Below are positions 17,558-27,532 of a DNA stretch of 64,000 nt, one piece after another; the stretch's first letter is position 1, and each line of letters opens with the position of its first letter. The notes below the pieces were generated by a model. That model was not told the DNA's origin and did not search any database. It saw only the letters and a list, made by a program, of their open reading frames with translations. The DNA is taken from the NCBI RefSeq assembly GCF_009708035.1, contig NZ_WMBQ01000001.1, forward strand, positions 1,054,001 to 1,118,000, in the 5' to 3' direction. Origin of the DNA: Hyphomicrobium album (GTDB lineage: Bacteria > Pseudomonadota > Alphaproteobacteria > Rhizobiales > Hyphomicrobiaceae). Both the position numbers and the translations under genes were made by a program.

Positions 17558-17587
17558 CGCGTCTCGATCGAGGCCGGAGAGCCAGCC

Positions 17588-19063
17588 TCAGATGCCGAGC
17601 TTCTTTTTCAGGATGCCGTTGACGACGGCGGGGTTGGCCTTGCCGCCCGTGCCCTTCATCACCTGACCGACGAACCAGCCAAGCATGGTCGGCTTCGCCT
17701 TCACCTGCTCCACCTTGTCCGGGTTGGCGGCGATGATCTCGTCGACGGCCTTCTCGATGGCACCGGTGTCGGTGACCTGCTTCAGGCCGCGCTTCTCGAC
17801 GATCTCGGCAGGGTCGCCGCCCTCCGACCAGACGATCTCGAACAGGTCCTTGGCGATCTTGCCGGAGATGGCGCCCGAGCCGATGAGGTCGACAATCGAC
17901 CCGAGCTGCTGCGCCGAGACGGGCGAAACCTCGATCGACTGGCCTTCCTTGTTGAGGCGGCCGAACAGCTCGTTGATCACCCAGTTCGCCGCGACCTTGC
18001 CATCGCGGCCCTTGGCGACGCTCTCGAAGTAGTCGGCGGACGCCCGCTCGGCGACGAGCACGTTGGCGTCATAGTCGGAAAGCCCGAAGTCAGCCATGAA
18101 GCGCTGCTTCTTGGCGTCGGGCAGCTCGGGAAGGTTCTTCTCCAGCTCGCCGACGAATTCCATCGTCAGCTCCAGCGGCAGCAGGTCCGGATCGGGGAAG
18201 TAGCGGTAGTCGTGCGCCTCCTCCTTGGACCGCATCGAGCGCGTCTCGCCCTTGCCGGGGTCGAACAGGCGCGTCTCCTGGTCGATCTTGCCGCCGGCTT
18301 CGAGGATGTCGATCTGGCGGCGCGCCTCGACCTCGATCGACTGGCCGATGAAGCGGATGGAGTTGACGTTCTTGATCTCGCAGCGCGTGCCGAGCTTGGC
18401 GCCCGGCTTCCTAACCGAGACGTTGACGTCGGCGCGCAGGTTACCCTTCTCCATGTCGCCGTCGGAGGTGCCGAGGTAGCGCAGGATGGTGCGCAGCTTG
18501 GTGACATACGCCTGCGCCTGCTTGGAGGAGCGCATGTCGGGCTTCGACACGATCTCCATCAGCGCCACGCCGGAACGGTTGAGGTCGACGTAGGAATAGT
18601 CGGGGTGCTGGTCGTGGATCGACTTGCCGGCGTCCTGCTCCAGATGCAGACGCTCGATGCCGACGATCATCGGCTCGCCGTCGACGTCGATCTCGACCTC
18701 GCCCTCGCCCACGATCGGCTGCTTGTACTGGCTGATCTGATAGCCCTGCGGCAGATCGGGGTAGAAGTAATTCTTGCGGTCGAACACACTCTTCAGGTTG
18801 ATCTTGGCGTTGATGCCGAGACCGGTGCGCACCGCCTGCGCCACGCACTCCGCATTGATGACCGGCAGCATCCCCGGCATCGCCGCGTCGACGAGCGACA
18901 CGTGGCTGTTGGGCTCGGCACCGAACGCCGTGGCGGCGCCGGAGAACAGCTTCGACTGGGAGGCGACCTGTGCGTGCACCTCGAGGCCAACGATGACCTC
19001 CCACTGGCCGGTGGCCCCCTCGATATAATTCTTGGGGTTGCTGGCCTTGGCTGTGTCCTGCAT
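17588..19063 (-). CDS. gatB: Aspartyl/glutamyl-tRNA amidotransferase subunit B
   Basis: Subunit B (491 residues) of GatCAB, which converts Glu-tRNA(Gln), and often Asp-tRNA(Asn), to the amide form after misacylation. It binds the tRNA and carries the kinase/transamidation site. The sequence opens [13 protein letters not shown] and has [32 protein letters not shown] and [12 protein letters not shown], all GatB signatures. The C-terminal helical YqeY-like domain ends LKKKLGI. Unusually for one complex, gatB is 2.1 kb downstream of gatC-gatA, with four genes between. Confidence 0.98.
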   Translation of the reverse strand: MQDTAKASNPKNYIEGATGQWEVIVGLEVHAQVASQSKLFSGAATAFGAEPNSHVSLVDAAMPGMLPVINAECVAQAVRTGLGINAKINLKSVFDRKNYFYPDLPQGYQISQYKQPIVGEGEVEIDVDGEPMIVGIERLHLEQDAGKSIHDQHPDYSYVDLNRSGVALMEIVSKPDMRSSKQAQAYVTKLRTILRYLGTSDGDMEKGNLRADVNVSVRKPGAKLGTRCEIKNVNSIRFIGQSIEVEARRQIDILEAGGKIDQETRLFDPGKGETRSMRSKEEAHDYRYFPDPDLLPLELTMEFVGELEKNLPELPDAKKQRFMADFGLSDYDANVLVAERASADYFESVAKGRDGKVAANWVINELFGRLNKEGQSIEVSPVSAQQLGSIVDLIGSGAISGKIAKDLFEIVWSEGGDPAEIVEKRGLKQVTDTGAIEKAVDEIIAANPDKVEQVKAKPTMLGWFVGQVMKGTGGKANPAVVNGILKKKLGI

Positions 19064-19127
19064 TGGGCGTGCTCCTTGCGAGCGCCCTCGTTATCGCAGG
19101 GCGCCGCCCGGGGCAAGCGGGCCGGCC

Positions 19128-19532
19128 TCAGGCGTACGCTTCTTCGGAATCTTCGAGCTCGAGGGGCTCGGGCGCGATCTTCAACGGGTCACCGTGGCGG
19201 CGCGACTGGCCCTCGAAATAGCAGCCCGCCTCGAGCACCAGCTTGTGATGGTAGATCTGCCCTTCGACGTTGCAGCCGGCGCCGAGGATGAGCTCGCGCG
19301 CATAGATCGCACCCGAGAATTCGCCCAGCACCACAACTTTATCGGCGACGATGAGGCCTTCGACCTCGCCCCGTTCGGTGATCTGCAGGTTGGAGCAGCG
19401 CACCTCTCCGTCGATGGTGCCCTCGATGGTCACCGGCCCGTCGAGCGACAGGGCCCCGATGATGGTCACGCCGCGATTGATGACAAGCGCGCTCTTCGCC
19501 GGCCGCACGCCTGCCGCGTTCAACTCAGTCAT
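19128..19532 (-). CDS. Bactofilin
   Basis: Bactofilin (134 residues), a right-handed beta-helix protein that polymerises without nucleotide into membrane-associated filaments. The repeating hydrophobic pattern spans ~17-115: VINRGVTIIGALSLDGPVTI, EGTIDGEVRCSNLQI, GEVEGLIVADKVVV and YARELILGAG. Short polar tails lie at both ends. Bactofilins often organise cell-wall enzymes; an L,D-transpeptidase gene lies 95 bases upstream on the same strand, which fits. Confidence 0.95.
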   Translation of the reverse strand: MTELNAAGVRPAKSALVINRGVTIIGALSLDGPVTIEGTIDGEVRCSNLQITERGEVEGLIVADKVVVLGEFSGAIYARELILGAGCNVEGQIYHHKLVLEAGCYFEGQSRRHGDPLKIAPEPLELEDSEEAYA

Positions 19533-19627
19533 TACGCATTACCCCCGGACGACGGTCCCACCTCGTCCCCGCAGGCAAGTGCATGCCGGACGGAAGTGGC
19601 CCTTTTCGGGCAGTGCCGCGCGGCGGC

Positions 19628-20473
19628 TCAGTTTTCGAAGATGACGGCGATGGCGCGGAAGCCGGTCTTGGTCAGCACGGAGGGCAATCCCGCGTCGGAG
19701 GCGGTCGTGGCACCGGTCTCCATAGGAGAAAGGTCGGCGACCAACGTCTCGGCCGGATGCGAGGTCCCATCGCGCGTATAGCCGGCCCGATTTTGGCCGC
19801 GCTCGGACATCCAAAAGCGCGGCACGTCGCCCCAGCGCATGTCCAGTGGCAGAGCTTTGTCGCGGCCGGTGATGCGGTCGAAGAGCGACGCCGCATTCTT
19901 CTGCTTCATGCGGATGCAGCCGTGCGAGTCGATGCTGCCGAGCCGGCGGTAGCGGCCGGGCAGCGTGCCGTGGAAGGCAACGCCCGAGCGGCGGCCGTTG
20001 TCGTAGTGAAAGTCGATATACATGGTGTGGATCATGCCCGGGGCCGTGTAGCCGCGGCCGTAGCGCCACTTACGCTCGTCGAGCGCAAAGACGCCGGTCG
20101 GCGTCGGCCCCGAGAACGGATCGCCGCGATAGTAGCGGCCCGTCGATACCGGCCAGCTATACGAGGGCGCCTCGCCTTCAGCCAGCTTGGCCTTGCGCCA
20201 GTGCTCCTCGTCCCACATGCCGAGCCGCCACGCTCCGCCGACGGCGTCGCGATGCAGCACCCACATGCGCTGACGCCACGGACCGGAACCGGCCGCATTG
20301 ACGTAGAGGGCGACCGTGTAGCGCCCGTCGAGCTCGCTCGGCGCCTTGTAGCGCTCGCTGCTGCCCTTGAGGCTTTCGAGATAGGTCAGCGCCGGATCGC
20401 CGCGCGCCGCCTGCGGGGCAAGCCCCACAGCGAGCACGACGAACAGTGCCGACGCCTGCACACGCCCGAGCAT
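19628..20473 (-). CDS. L,D-transpeptidase (YkuD family)
   Basis: Periplasmic L,D-transpeptidase of 281 residues, distinct from the one at 12753-13442. The signal peptide ends at QAARG. The YkuD domain contains PTPTGVFALDERKW, His168 (FHGT) and the catalytic block SHGCIRM, with His184 and nucleophile Cys186. A ~90-residue C-terminal part is unassigned. ATG at 20473 was chosen because GGGGGGA lies just upstream and the signal peptide begins there; the frame extends to 20530 but adds only polar residues. Next to bactofilin on the same strand. Confidence 0.92.
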   Translation of the reverse strand: MLGRVQASALFVVLAVGLAPQAARGDPALTYLESLKGSSERYKAPSELDGRYTVALYVNAAGSGPWRQRMWVLHRDAVGGAWRLGMWDEEHWRKAKLAEGEAPSYSWPVSTGRYYRGDPFSGPTPTGVFALDERKWRYGRGYTAPGMIHTMYIDFHYDNGRRSGVAFHGTLPGRYRRLGSIDSHGCIRMKQKNAASLFDRITGRDKALPLDMRWGDVPRFWMSERGQNRAGYTRDGTSHPAETLVADLSPMETGATTASDAGLPSVLTKTGFRAIAVIFEN

Positions 20474-20602
20474 CGTCCCCCCGACTTCGGTCCGGGCACG
20501 GATTGTGTGGTGAATTGCGGATGCGAACAAGGACCGCGCGGCGAACTAATATTGGCGTTGCCGCCCAGCATCAGGCTTCCCGCGCGCCGGCGCGGCGCGT
20601 GA

Positions 20603-20896
20603 TCAGCCGCGCGTCTGCGGCGCCAGCCGGTAGCCAAGGGCGGCCCAGACGAGGCCAAGCAGGAATTGCATCATGAGGATAGCGGCCTCCCCGCCCAGCG
20701 CGTGCACCGGCATGAGGCCGACAGCGGCGACGACCCAGTAGAGGACATAGCCGGCGAGCGAGGCCGCAAAGGCGGCGACGATGAGCTTCTGCCACTGGTC
20801 GGCCCGGCGGCCCATCAGAAAGGCGACGGCGATCACGACCGGATTGAAGACCGAGATCAGGATCAGCGTGACTGGATCGAAGGGAACGATCTCCAC
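20603..20896 (-). CDS. Small membrane protein of unknown function
   Basis: 97-residue inner-membrane protein with three predicted helices (~10-28, ~38-63, ~70-91). Not recognised beyond being membrane-bound. It starts one base after the chorismate mutase stop codon (20898), so it is almost certainly the last gene of the gatC-gatA-chorismate mutase transcript. Confidence 0.75.
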   Translation of the reverse strand: MEIVPFDPVTLILISVFNPVVIAVAFLMGRRADQWQKLIVAAFAASLAGYVLYWVVAAVGLMPVHALGGEAAILMMQFLLGLVWAALGYRLAPQTRG

Positions 20897-20897
20897 T

Positions 20898-21224
20898 TCA
20901 GGCTCCCTTGCCGCCGTTACCCTCGAGCGAGCGGCGGAGCTTCTCTTCCTCGTACTGCACGAACCAGCCGATCATCTGCCGCCACAGTGCCTCGGTCAGC
21001 TCCGGGGGCAGGCCCTTCTCCGTTGCCCGCGCCTTCACCTTGTCGATGACCTGCTGGATGCGCCAGGGAACGTGCGCCTCGCCGGGGTTCGATTTGAGCT
21101 GCCAGGCGCGGTCGACGAAGCCGAAGCGCTCGGCGATGAGGTCGACGAGCGCGGCATCGATGCGGTCGATCTCGGCGCGCACCTCGGTCATGTCGGTACA
21201 CTCCAGCGGTTTGCGCCCACTCAT
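20898..21224 (-). CDS. Chorismate mutase type II (AroQ/PchB-like)
   Basis: 108-residue all-helical chorismate mutase-fold protein. Helix 1 reads [33 protein letters not shown], carrying the Arg and Lys residues that bind chorismate, and the C-terminal helix has [14 protein letters not shown]. The [14 protein letters not shown] pattern is close to the isochorismate-pyruvate lyase PchB branch, so chorismate mutase and PchB-like lyase are both possible. The ATG at 21224 overlaps the gatA stop by four bases (ATGA), showing tight coupling. A longer frame to 21599 only reads through gatA. Confidence 0.88.
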   Translation of the reverse strand: MSGRKPLECTDMTEVRAEIDRIDAALVDLIAERFGFVDRAWQLKSNPGEAHVPWRIQQVIDKVKARATEKGLPPELTEALWRQMIGWFVQYEEEKLRRSLEGNGGKGA

Positions 21225-22798
21225 TTGGCTTTGCTCCCGGCTTTGCTCTTGCCGTCGATCTTCTTGGCGGCGGACTTGGCAGCTGCCGGCTCCGCCTTGG
21301 CGGAGCCCGCCTCCCACCAGCGCTGCGGAACAATGAAGCGCCCCGCGGCATCCTCGATCGCCTGCGCGGCGCGGAATAGCGTCGCCTCGTCGAACGGCTT
21401 GCCGATCAGCTGCAGGCCGAGCGGCGTGCCCTCCCCCGACAGTCCCGCCGGCACGGAGATGCCGGGCAGGCCCGCCATGTTCACCGTCACGGTGAAGATG
21501 TCTTCCAAATACATGGCGAGCGGGTCGCCGGTCTTCTCGCCGAACCCGAAGGCGGGCGACGGCGTCGTCGGCGTCAGCACCACGTCGACCGACTTCCAAG
21601 CGTCGTCGAAGTCGCGCTTGATGAGCGTGCGCACCTTCTGCGCCTTCAAGTAGTAGGCGTCGTAGTAGCCGGCGGAGAGCACGTAGGTGCCGATCAGGAT
21701 GCGGCGGCGCACCTCCTTGCCGAAGCCGGCGGCGCGCGTGTTCTCGTAGGTGTCGATCAGGTCCTTGCCGGGAACGCGCAGGCCATAGCGCACGCCGTCG
21801 TAGCGGGCGAGGTTCGAGGACGCCTCAGCCGGGGCGACAATGTAATAGGCCGGCAGCGCGAACTTGGTGTGCGGCAGGGAGATGTCGTGGATGGTGGCGC
21901 CGGCCGCCTTTAGCCAGGCGATGCCCTCCTGCCAAAGCTTCTCGATCTCCTTCGACATGCCCTCGACGCGGTATTCCTTCGGCACGCCGACGCGCAGCCC
22001 CTTGAGACCCTGGCCGAGCGCCGCCTCGTAGTCGGGAACCGGCGTCTCGACGGAGGTGGAATCCTTATGGTCGTGGCTCGCCATGGCACGCAGCATGATG
22101 GCGGCGTCGCGCACCGTCTTGGCGATAGGGCCGGCCTGGTCGAGCGAGGAGGCGAAGGCGACGATGCCCCAGCGCGAGCAGCGGCCGTAGGTCGGCTTGA
22201 TGCCGACGGTGCCGGTGAGCGCGGCAGGCTGGCGGATCGAGCCGCCGGTGTCGGTGGCGGTTGCGGCGAGGCAGAGGTCGGCGGAAACCGCGGCGGAAGA
22301 GCCGCCCGAGGAGCCGCCGGGCACCAACTTGTCGTCGGTGAGCTTGCCGCCACGCTCACGCCGCCACGGCGAGACGACGGGACCGAACGCGCTCGTCTCG
22401 TTGGACGAGCCCATGGCGAACTCGTCGCAGTTGAGCTTGCCGAGCATGACAGCGCCGGCGTTCCACAGGTTGGCGCCGACCGTCGATTCATATGTGGGCG
22501 TGAAGTCGTCGAGGATCTTCGAGCAGGCGGTGGTGCGTACGCCGGCGGTGCAAAACAGATCCTTGTTGCCGAGCGGCAGACCCTCGAGCGGGCGGGCGTC
22601 GCCGGTCTTCAGGCGCTTGTCGCTCTCGGCGGCCTGCTTCAGCGCCAGCTCGGGGGTCGGCAGCACAAACGCATTGAGATGCGCGTTGGCGCCGTCGATC
22701 GCGGCGACGAACGCCTGCGTCAGCTCGGTGGCCGAGATTTCCTTCTTGCGCAGCTTGTCGCGCGCTTCCGCGATGGTGAGCTTCGTCAGTTCGGTCAC
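21221..22798 (-). CDS. gatA: Aspartyl/glutamyl-tRNA amidotransferase subunit A
   Basis: Glutaminase subunit (525 residues) of GatCAB. It frees ammonia from glutamine and channels it to GatB. The amidase signature triad is visible: Lys79 (GNKDLF), cis-Ser163 ([11 protein letters not shown]) and nucleophile Ser187 ([11 protein letters not shown]). The [13 protein letters not shown] and [14 protein letters not shown] blocks are typical. The last ~30 residues are a Lys/Ala-rich tail beyond the usual end (~490), probably disordered. It starts 8 bases after gatC and overlaps the chorismate mutase gene. Confidence 0.98.
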   Translation of the reverse strand: MTELTKLTIAEARDKLRKKEISATELTQAFVAAIDGANAHLNAFVLPTPELALKQAAESDKRLKTGDARPLEGLPLGNKDLFCTAGVRTTACSKILDDFTPTYESTVGANLWNAGAVMLGKLNCDEFAMGSSNETSAFGPVVSPWRRERGGKLTDDKLVPGGSSGGSSAAVSADLCLAATATDTGGSIRQPAALTGTVGIKPTYGRCSRWGIVAFASSLDQAGPIAKTVRDAAIMLRAMASHDHKDSTSVETPVPDYEAALGQGLKGLRVGVPKEYRVEGMSKEIEKLWQEGIAWLKAAGATIHDISLPHTKFALPAYYIVAPAEASSNLARYDGVRYGLRVPGKDLIDTYENTRAAGFGKEVRRRILIGTYVLSAGYYDAYYLKAQKVRTLIKRDFDDAWKSVDVVLTPTTPSPAFGFGEKTGDPLAMYLEDIFTVTVNMAGLPGISVPAGLSGEGTPLGLQLIGKPFDEATLFRAAQAIEDAAGRFIVPQRWWEAGSAKAEPAAAKSAAKKIDGKSKAGSKAK

Positions 22799-22805
22799 GG
22801 GCGTG

Positions 22806-23093
22806 CTACTCCACCACCTTGGGGACGACGAAATAGTGGTCTTCCACCAGCGGCGCGTTCTTGACTACGTCGTCGGCGATGTCGCCGTCGCTGATCACGT
22901 CGGTGCGCTTTTTCAGCTCGATGGGAACGACGCGCGTCATCGGGTCAACCGACGCGGTGTCGACCGAGTTCAACTGCTCCACCCAGTTGAGGATGCCCGT
23001 CAGCTCCTTCTCGAGGCCCTTGGCCTCGTCCTTGGAGATCTTGATGCGTGCCAGCCGCGCAATGCGCAGCACCGTCGTCTCGTCGACCCGCAT
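22806..23093 (-). CDS. gatC: Aspartyl/glutamyl-tRNA amidotransferase subunit C
   Basis: Small linker subunit (95 residues) that wraps around GatA and GatB and stabilises the complex. Family features: [18 protein letters not shown] at the start, [13 protein letters not shown] in the middle and a C-terminal [10 protein letters not shown]. Length is normal. First gene of the gatC-gatA-chorismate mutase-membrane protein run. Confidence 0.97.
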   Translation of the reverse strand: MRVDETTVLRIARLARIKISKDEAKGLEKELTGILNWVEQLNSVDTASVDPMTRVVPIELKKRTDVISDGDIADDVVKNAPLVEDHYFVVPKVVE

Positions 23094-23195
23094 GGCTCCT
23101 CGCCGTTATGTTGAGCGTCGCTTGGATAAAGCGCCCGCACTCTTAGCCCCGGGAGGGAACGGGCGCAACTTGGCCGACAACCGCGTCGATCTGCC

Positions 23196-25514
23196 TTACG
23201 ACCGGCGGCGCTGCGACAGGAACGGGCCGAGGATATCTGAAGCGTCGTCGGTCCAGGGGGAAACGCCGCCGGCGTGGAAGTCCTGTGCTCCCTCCACCGC
23301 CCGGAAGGGGTCGAGCGCCGCCTGGTCCTTGGAGAATACGGCGATGGTCGAGGTGTTCTGCGCATAGGAGCCGTCGGCCTTATCGTCGGAGACGATGAGG
23401 CCCTTGAGTTGCGGCACCAGAGGCAAGGTGGCGCCCAATACCGAGTCGAGGTCCAGGTAACGGTTGGAGATGTGCAGGACGACGACGCCCTTGTCGGTCA
23501 GCTTGCGCGCATAGAGTTGCAGCGCCTCCGCCGTCATCAGGTGCACGGGAACCGCGTCGGAGGTGAAGGCATCGACGATGATGAGGTCGAAGCTGTTGTC
23601 GGGCTCCTTCTCCAGCGTCAGCCGCGCGTCGCCGATCACCACGTCCGGCCTCGGTTGGCAGTTGGCGAGGAAGGTGAAGTGGTTCGATTTCTCGGCGATG
23701 TCGACGACGAGCGGATCGATCTCGAAGAAGCGCCACTGCTCGTGTTTGCGCGAGTAGCAGGAGAGCGAGCCGGCGCCGAGCCCGATAACGCCGACGCGCC
23801 CGGTTTCGCCCTCCTCGTCGAGGCGCGCCTGCACGATCTTGACGGCCGCTGCCATCGGCGAGCCGGGATAGTAGTAGGTGCCGGGCGTGACGTCGGACAC
23901 GAGGTGCCCGTCGAGCGTGCGGATGCGCTGCGCGCCGTGCAGCGTCGTGCCGTGGGTCAGCACGTTGAAGTCGCCGCCCTCGGATTGGCTGACGCGATAG
24001 ACGCCGTAGTAGCTGCGCTGCGCCTGGCCGCGCTTCACCGCCGATGGCAGGATGACGATCACGGCGAACATCAGCAGCGCGGTGACGAGCTGGCGGGCGC
24101 CATATCCCCACAAGGCGACAGTGGCGACCGCGAAGATCAGCGCCAATACCGGGGTCCATCCCCACTCACCGAACGACCAGCCCTGCCTGGCGACGTAGAC
24201 CGAGCCTTCGGTGATGAGCACCATGCCGGCGGCGAGGATGCCCACGATCCAGATGAGCTCGCGCACCGTCCGCTCGCGCGGCACCCCGAACACTCCGGGC
24301 CGGCAAGCGAGCGACAACGCAATGAGCAGCGGGTACTCGAACACCTCGGAGAACAGCCGCGGCGCGATCAAGGCCGCGAACAAGCCGCCGAGCACGCCAC
24401 CGAATGACATCCACAGATAGAACTCGGTGAGATAGCCGGCGCTCGGCCGCTTGAGGAACAGCGTGCGGTGGGCGACGAGAGCCGCGAGGAAGAAGGCGGC
24501 AACGCCGGCACCGCTCGTCAGCAGCCACTTGTCGTGCTTCACCTGGGCGAGTTCGAGCAGCGCAAAGAGGACGGCGGCAAGTTGCGCCGGCAGCAACAGC
24601 CACATGGGCAGCGGCAGCCGCGTCTGGAAGGCGAGCACGAACGTCGCGAGGTAGATCGATAGCGGGATCACCCACAAGAGCGGCGCTGAAGCGACGTCCG
24701 TGGTGATGTCGGTCGTGAAGGCGGTCAGCAGCGCCGCGGGCACCATAGCGAGACCGCACCAGGCGACCCGCTCGCGCCACGTCGGCCCCGGACCGGTGGT
24801 GGCAGTGACGGCATCGGCCGGAGCGTCGACCGCCGCGGCGCGCCGGCGCACGAGCACGAAGCAGGCGCCTATGGCGAATATCAGCACGACGAAGAGCGCC
24901 GCCCAATAGCCGCTCAGTGCCGTCAGCCCAAAGTCGGGCTCGAGCACGAAGGGATAGGCGAGCAGCGCCAGGAGGCTGCCGAGGTTCGAGGCGCCGTAGA
25001 GGAAGTAGGGATCCTTGGCGTGCGGGTGGCCCGAGCGCGCGAACCACGCCTGCAGCAGCGGCGCGTTGGCGGCGACGGCGACGAACGGCAGGCCGACGGC
25101 GACGCTGAACAAGCCGAGCTGCCAGAGGTAGGGATCGGTCGGGGGCTCGCGCCAGTTGCCCGGCAGATCGATGGGCAGGAGCACTAGCGCCAGCAGCGCG
25201 AGGCCGAGATGCACGAAGCCGGTTGAGGTCGTCGGCACGTAGCGCATCAAAAGGTGGGCGTAGAGGTAGCCGACAAGCAGCGCCGCCTGGAAGAAGAGGA
25301 GCGCCACCGCCCACACGGACGAGGAGCCGCCGAGCACCGGCAGGACCATCTTGGCGAACATCGGCTGGATGGAGAACAGCAGGAAGGCGGAGAGAAACGT
25401 CGTTGCCGCGAACAGCGCCAGGACGGCCGCCTTGCCCTGCGATTCCGGCACGGCTGTACGCGGCGCCGCGGTGTCTGCCATCGCGCCGGCTGTCGGCACC
25501 TGATTATCCTGCAC
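23196..25514 (-). CDS. Membrane protein fused to spermidine-synthase-like domain
   Basis: Inner-membrane protein of 772 residues. The first ~500 residues hold about 12 hydrophobic helices, MFS-like. The C-terminal ~230 residues form a spermidine-synthase-like Rossmann domain with the nucleotide-binding loop VGVIGLGAGSLSCY, acidic FFEIDPLVVDIA, and VIGDARLTL and LIIVDAFTSDAVP strands. Proteins of this architecture are common in proteobacteria; enzymatic activity has not been settled and polyamine synthesis is not assured. The GTG at 25514 has AGGG 6 bases upstream; an ATG at residue 12 is the alternative. It lies alone, divergent from ruvX. Confidence 0.92.
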   Translation of the reverse strand: MQDNQVPTAGAMADTAAPRTAVPESQGKAAVLALFAATTFLSAFLLFSIQPMFAKMVLPVLGGSSSVWAVALLFFQAALLVGYLYAHLLMRYVPTTSTGFVHLGLALLALVLLPIDLPGNWREPPTDPYLWQLGLFSVAVGLPFVAVAANAPLLQAWFARSGHPHAKDPYFLYGASNLGSLLALLAYPFVLEPDFGLTALSGYWAALFVVLIFAIGACFVLVRRRAAAVDAPADAVTATTGPGPTWRERVAWCGLAMVPAALLTAFTTDITTDVASAPLLWVIPLSIYLATFVLAFQTRLPLPMWLLLPAQLAAVLFALLELAQVKHDKWLLTSGAGVAAFFLAALVAHRTLFLKRPSAGYLTEFYLWMSFGGVLGGLFAALIAPRLFSEVFEYPLLIALSLACRPGVFGVPRERTVRELIWIVGILAAGMVLITEGSVYVARQGWSFGEWGWTPVLALIFAVATVALWGYGARQLVTALLMFAVIVILPSAVKRGQAQRSYYGVYRVSQSEGGDFNVLTHGTTLHGAQRIRTLDGHLVSDVTPGTYYYPGSPMAAAVKIVQARLDEEGETGRVGVIGLGAGSLSCYSRKHEQWRFFEIDPLVVDIAEKSNHFTFLANCQPRPDVVIGDARLTLEKEPDNSFDLIIVDAFTSDAVPVHLMTAEALQLYARKLTDKGVVVLHISNRYLDLDSVLGATLPLVPQLKGLIVSDDKADGSYAQNTSTIAVFSKDQAALDPFRAVEGAQDFHAGGVSPWTDDASDILGPFLSQRRRS

Positions 25515-25637
25515 GCACGTCTACCCTGTGATGAGCGGGGCGCCCACCGCACCGCCGCCGTCCCGCCCAATTGGCTTTCAGCAAACCGGGCGGAGTATAA
25601 GGAAGCGCGAAGCGGCAACAACCGGCAGACTTAGCAA

Positions 25638-26141
25638 ATGGCAAATACGACGGGCGCGGGCGTGGCCGGTTCGACGACGGAGGACGTAAAGGCCTTTCTT
25701 GCGGGGCTTCCCCAACGCACGGCGCTCCTCGGCATCGATGCGGGAACCAAGACGCTGGGCCTCGCCCTTTCCGACATCACGCGCACGATCGCCTCGCCAC
25801 TGACCGTCATCCGCCGGACCAAATTCAAGGAGGACGCGGCCGAGCTGCTGCGAACCGCCGCCGAACACAAGATCAGCGGGTTCGTGCTCGGCCTGCCGAC
25901 CAACCTCGACGGCACCGCCGGCCCGCGCGTGCAAGCGACCCGCGCTTTCGCCCGCAACCTCAACGCGCTGAGCGCGCTGCCGATCCTCCTGTGGGACGAG
26001 CGCCTGTCGACGGCCGCCGCCGAGCGCACGCTGCTCGAGGCCGACGCGAGCCGCCGGCGCCGCGCCGAGGTCATCGATAAGCTGGCGGCTGCCATTATTT
26101 TACAGGGCGCGCTCGATCGTATGCGCAGATTGCAGAGCTGA
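25638..26141 (+). CDS. ruvX: RuvX/YqgF Holliday junction resolvase-like nuclease
   Basis: RNase H-fold protein of 167 residues implicated in pre-16S rRNA 5' maturation and once proposed as a Holliday junction resolvase. Hallmarks: [17 protein letters not shown] with the first catalytic Asp, [30 protein letters not shown] with the Glu, and a final [13 protein letters not shown] carrying the last Asp. About 25 N-terminal residues precede the conserved core. Confidence 0.95.
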   Translation: MANTTGAGVAGSTTEDVKAFLAGLPQRTALLGIDAGTKTLGLALSDITRTIASPLTVIRRTKFKEDAAELLRTAAEHKISGFVLGLPTNLDGTAGPRVQATRAFARNLNALSALPILLWDERLSTAAAERTLLEADASRRRRAEVIDKLAAAIILQGALDRMRRLQS

Positions 26142-26287
26142 GCTGAGCGTCACGCCGCGGCATTAACTCTCATGCACGCTTGCGGTGATGGCGCCACGAT
26201 CGTCCCAAGCGTGCCGCAATAAGCTGCGACCTTATCCTCGACGCCATCGCTTGGGCTCGTTGGCCCGATGGTGAAGTGGATTAGTAC

Positions 26288-27499
26288 ATGTCGCAGGTGA
26301 CGAAACTTCTTCGCCAGCGCAGTGAGCCACGTCGCACTGTGCCGGCCCCGCAACTCTCCGACGAGCGCGAGAGCTACGCGAGCCGCTTCGCATATGCGGC
26401 GCGGCGCGAGGTGCGGCGCATGATGCGCACATCCGCGCGGCTTGCCGATCTCGCCGTCGTGTTCCCCGGAGCCATGTACGCGTTGGCGACACGGCGCGGC
26501 TCGCAGGAGGCGCGCGACACGGCCATCGCCCTCATCGAGGACGGCGCGGCGCTGAAAGCGGTGGCGCGCACGCTCGATCTGCCGCTGTGGCTGCGGCGGC
26601 TGCCGCCTGAAGCGTTCCAGAAAGAGGTGCTGCCGGTCCCGTCGAGCGAAAGCTTCACGCGCCGCATCGCCACGCGCTTACCGGCGGCGCCGAGCCACGG
26701 CGCCCTGTGGCTCGACTCGGTGGCGTTCGGCGCGCGCGCCTGCAACGACGACTTCGCGCTGTGGCTGGCCGACCAGGCGATCTTCGGCGAGCCGGGCAAG
26801 CCCGAGCAGATGTTCGGCGTGCTCGCCGCCTACGCCTGGCACTCGCGCGCCGCGCAGACTCGCGCCAACGGTCTCATCGTCGTGCCGTGGCGGCCGGAGA
26901 TCGCCTTCGACACCGCGCTCTGCGCCGCAAAGAGCTGGCTCAACCGCATGCGCCTGACGCTGCAGCTCGGCCCCGGCGTCTTGACCGATCCGTGGTTGTC
27001 GGGCGGGCAGGTGCGCGGCTTCACGTTCGTGCCGCTGCTCGACCGCATGGAGATCCTGGCGGAATCGCGCGCCATGCAGAACTGCGCCGACCAGTACGCC
27101 GAGCGGCTCGCCGACGACCGCTGCCGGCTGTTCTCGATCCGCCGCGACCGCGAGCACATCGCAACGCTGGAGATCGGCCCGCACGCGCGCGAGGCCGGGA
27201 TGCTGGCGATCACCCAGCTCAAGGCGCGCCATAACATGGCGGCGCCGCTCGACGTGTGGCAGGCGGCATATGCGTGGCTCGCGGCGCAGAGCGGACTGCG
27301 GCGCCTGCCGCCGCGGATTCCCCCCGAGCGGCAGCTCGACAACGACCTGTGGACCCAGCTGATGGCGCCCTACCGCAAGCGCACGCAGGGCGCCCCGTGG
27401 TTGGCCGAGGTCGCGACACAGGCGGTGTTCGATAGCCTGAACGCGGAGATGGCGGACCTGGCGCGCCGCGGCGGCGTCTCGTCCTGGCTGTTTACGTAG
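26288..27499 (+). CDS. PcfJ-like domain protein
   Basis: Cytoplasmic 403-residue protein resembling PcfJ-like proteins, first named from conjugative plasmids and also found on chromosomes; function unknown. The recognisable part is ESRAMQNCADQYAERLADDRCRLFSIRRDREHIATLEI (~258-296), followed by LAITQLKARHNMAAP. In PcfJ this reads H-C-V-x-x-Y; here NCADQY keeps the Cys and Tyr. The N-terminal ~250 residues are helical and basic without a known domain. It ends 34 bases from the convergent acyl-CoA dehydrogenase gene, with a short palindrome TCCCGGAATTTCGGGA between them. Confidence 0.72.
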   Translation: MSQVTKLLRQRSEPRRTVPAPQLSDERESYASRFAYAARREVRRMMRTSARLADLAVVFPGAMYALATRRGSQEARDTAIALIEDGAALKAVARTLDLPLWLRRLPPEAFQKEVLPVPSSESFTRRIATRLPAAPSHGALWLDSVAFGARACNDDFALWLADQAIFGEPGKPEQMFGVLAAYAWHSRAAQTRANGLIVVPWRPEIAFDTALCAAKSWLNRMRLTLQLGPGVLTDPWLSGGQVRGFTFVPLLDRMEILAESRAMQNCADQYAERLADDRCRLFSIRRDREHIATLEIGPHAREAGMLAITQLKARHNMAAPLDVWQAAYAWLAAQSGLRRLPPRIPPERQLDNDLWTQLMAPYRKRTQGAPWLAEVATQAVFDSLNAEMADLARRGGVSSWLFT

Positions 27500-27532
27500 T
27501 CCCGGAATTTCGGGATACGCAGCCCGTCCCCC

